NCBI GenBank assembly: GCA_001789515.1
Contig: MFZT01000028.1
Location: 4,136-9,864 of the forward strand
Direction: 5' to 3'
Length of the DNA: 5,729 nt
From: Candidatus Roizmanbacteria bacterium RIFCSPHIGHO2_02_FULL_43_11
GTDB taxonomy: Bacteria; Patescibacteriota; Microgenomatia; UBA1406; HO2-37-13b
The notes below the pieces were generated by a model. That model had not been told where the DNA came from. It did not search any database and was given only the letters and a program-made list of their open reading frames with translations. Both the position numbers and the translations under genes were made by a program. Positions 4,751-5,729 of this stretch are shown here, one piece after another; within the stretch, counting starts at the first letter, position 1, and every line of letters starts with the position of its first letter.

Positions 4751-5084
4751 ACAGTTAAAAAAACACCTTCTTATAGATCGGGACAAGCTTCTTAAAACTA
4801 TAGACAATCTTAAGGCTCAGGATCCTTTTAACGACCCAGATTATATTAATGATAATGCTGCCATCGATACTGACGTGCGTGAGCAAATAGGGCACGACAC
4901 GGTTGAAGCTGAGACAAAAACACTCAAAAGGAAGATCCGACTTATCGAGAAAGCTTTGAAAAAAATCGATCTGGACACCTATGGTTTTGATGAAAAAACC
5001 GGAAAGCCTATTCCTTTTGATCGTCTAAGCATTGTGCCAGAAGCAAAGTATACCATCGAGACTGAACGGAAACTTGTGAAATAA
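4713..5084 (+). CDS. DksA/TraR-like protein without zinc-finger cysteines
   Basis: The 123-residue soluble protein has the DksA/TraR layout: two long charged helices likely to form an antiparallel coiled coil (about residues 7-36 and 60-86) and a C-terminal segment LDTYGFDEKTGKPIPFDRL (87-105) that matches the family's YGxCxxCGxxIPxxRL. All four zinc ligands are replaced: Asp93, Thr96, Thr114 and Thr117 stand where cysteines are expected. Members of the family enter the RNA polymerase secondary channel and tune transcription with ppGpp; cysteine-poor relatives are known to exist. The tip region DPDYINDNAAIDTDV (41-55) is acidic, but the exact DxxDxA motif is not evident. The ATG at 4713 is preferred because MAKKSHLTKTQLEQL is a typical beginning; a GTG at 4701 would add four residues. 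It overlaps the Lgt-like gene by 38 bases and has no SD, implying coupled translation. Confidence 0.78.
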   Translation: MAKKSHLTKTQLEQLKKHLLIDRDKLLKTIDNLKAQDPFNDPDYINDNAAIDTDVREQIGHDTVEAETKTLKRKIRLIEKALKKIDLDTYGFDEKTGKPIPFDRLSIVPEAKYTIETERKLVK

Positions 5085-5122
5085 CCTATTCTTCATTCTC
5101 ACCCCAACAACTTATAGTATTA

Positions 5123-5131
5123 TGGTATAAT
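5123..5131 (+). promoter_or_regulatory. Extended -10 promoter upstream of small membrane protein
   Basis: TGG-TATAAT at 5123-5131 is a perfect extended -10 element 40 bases after the DksA-like gene. A -35 element is not clear. Transcription would start near 5138 and give a leader of about 220 nt before the ATG at 5361. No intrinsic terminator is visible between the DksA-like stop and this promoter. Confidence 0.55.
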
Positions 5132-5155
5132 TATCTTTGGTGTGAGATTTCGTTC

Positions 5156-5260
5156 ATGGGTGCATGCCGCCCATTTGACCGAGATTTGCGCATTATGCAC
5201 TTTGACGATTCTGCAGATGCGGGCCAATATGCCTCTTTGCTATTGAAGTTCTCTGGCTAG
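5156..5260 (+). CDS. Possible 34-aa ORF in the leader
   Basis: An ATG at 5156 opens a 34-codon frame ending in TAG at 5258-5260; it begins MGACRPFDRDLRIMHFDDSA. There is only a weak GTGAG upstream, no recognisable motif and no hydrophobic segment. It lies between the extended -10 promoter and the membrane protein gene, so it could be a leader peptide, but chance is equally likely. Confidence 0.15.
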   Translation: MGACRPFDRDLRIMHFDDSADAGQYASLLLKFSG

Positions 5261-5272
5261 CCAATCAAATCA

Positions 5273-5331
5273 GAATGGGCAATGCATTATTGACAAACTA
5301 TTTATGTATGTCGGTGATGGATTGCCCATTC
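5273..5331 (+). repeat. 11-bp perfect inverted repeat in the leader
   Basis: GAATGGGCAAT (5273-5283) and ATTGCCCATTC (5321-5331) are perfect complements separated by 37 bases. In the leader RNA they would form a stem ending 15 bases before the AAAGGAG SD at 5347-5353. No T tract follows, so this is not a terminator. It could be a regulatory hairpin or an operator-like site. Confidence 0.7.
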
Positions 5332-5360
5332 CAGGGCAGCTCTTAGAAAGGAGCAGAAGG

Positions 5361-5699
5361 ATGCAGGAAATCATCGCGTTCTGGACTCACACGAGCCCGG
5401 AGCAGATCCTGAGGGTCATGTGGTCGGCTCAAGGGTACAAGTTTTTCGATCTGTGGGGAACGGTGATCTATTCCGGAGTTGTCCTTCTCATGGGATACAT
5501 TGAGAAGGAGCGATCTCGGAAGTTCTGGCTTGCAGTAGTGGCTCTTGTAAGCCTGATAGAGCTCATCGTGGACATCCCATGTGCAGCCGGCACGGGAGTG
5601 AAGTGCGTCTCCGAGCAGGTGAAGCTGGTCAATCTGATGGCTGTGATTTCCGGTGCGTACTTCGTGTACTATTGCTGGAGACGCCTCATGAGCAAATAA
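5361..5699 (+). CDS. Small three-helix membrane protein, unknown function
   Basis: The start at 5361 is chosen over the upstream ATG at 5304 because it follows AAAGGAG (5347-5353) with 7 bases between. The 112-residue product begins MQEIIAFWTHTSPEQILRVM, an amphipathic stretch, and then has three hydrophobic segments at about 31-47, 55-72 and 88-106, ending in basic WRRLMSK. The second helix carries Glu67 and Asp71, unusual inside a membrane, and the following loop has Cys74 and Cys82. I do not recognise the family. Its codons are richer in G and C at third positions than those of the operon to the left, and its strong SD contrasts with the SD-poor neighbours, so acquisition from elsewhere is possible. 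Nothing is visible in the last 30 bases of the window. Confidence 0.72.
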   Translation: MQEIIAFWTHTSPEQILRVMWSAQGYKFFDLWGTVIYSGVVLLMGYIEKERSRKFWLAVVALVSLIELIVDIPCAAGTGVKCVSEQVKLVNLMAVISGAYFVYYCWRRLMSK

Positions 5700-5729
5700 T
5701 ACAAGAACCTGGCAGTTCGTCGCGTGCGC

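Noticed and set aside
5290..5295. TTGACA as a -35 box for the membrane protein gene
   Set aside because: No -10-like hexamer occurs 16-18 bp downstream; the bases there are GC-rich and part of the inverted repeat.

Overview
The window looks like bacterial chromosome from an AT-rich genome, most plausibly a member of the Candidate Phyla Radiation (Patescibacteria). This is an inference from a compact TruB, a DksA/TraR-like protein without zinc cysteines, a divergent Lgt-like membrane protein, tight gene packing and few Shine-Dalgarno (SD) sites. The genes read normally with TGA as a stop, so the standard bacterial code fits.

Left part, minus strand (1-1376). An extended -10 promoter at about 1370 starts a leader containing two hairpins whose stems differ but whose loops share a 14-nt motif. 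The leader runs into tRNA-Leu(CAA), and one base after the tRNA a class I SAM-dependent methyltransferase gene begins. Beyond its stop, a near-perfect sigma70 promoter (TTGACA, 18 bp, TATAAT) fires leftward into a region with no convincing long gene but many nested hairpins. That region is either an unidentified structured RNA or a long structured leader for a short ORF cut by the window edge.

Middle part, plus strand (1596-5084). A promoter lies so close to the first ATG that the message is probably leaderless. The genes in order are: a stand-alone MNT-type nucleotidyltransferase with no HEPN partner in view; a protein with four CBS domains and a C-terminal HPF/RaiA-like ribosome-binding domain; TruB; a spacer with 9-bp tandem repeats inside a small SD-preceded serine-rich ORF; an Lgt-like membrane protein lacking several catalytic residues; and an overlapping DksA/TraR-like coiled-coil protein. 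The themes are tRNA and ribosome state, transcription control and the envelope. Adenine-nucleotide sensing by the CBS domains beside a nucleotidyltransferase is suggestive, but that link is inference.

Right part (5085-5729). An extended -10 promoter precedes a leader of about 220 nt with an 11-bp inverted repeat. A small three-helix membrane protein of unknown function follows, with a strong SD and a different base composition from its neighbours.

The most notable items are the twin hairpins before the tRNA, the structured RNA at the left edge, the CBS-HPF fusion next to an orphan MNT protein, and the repeat-encoded serine peptide between truB and lgt.
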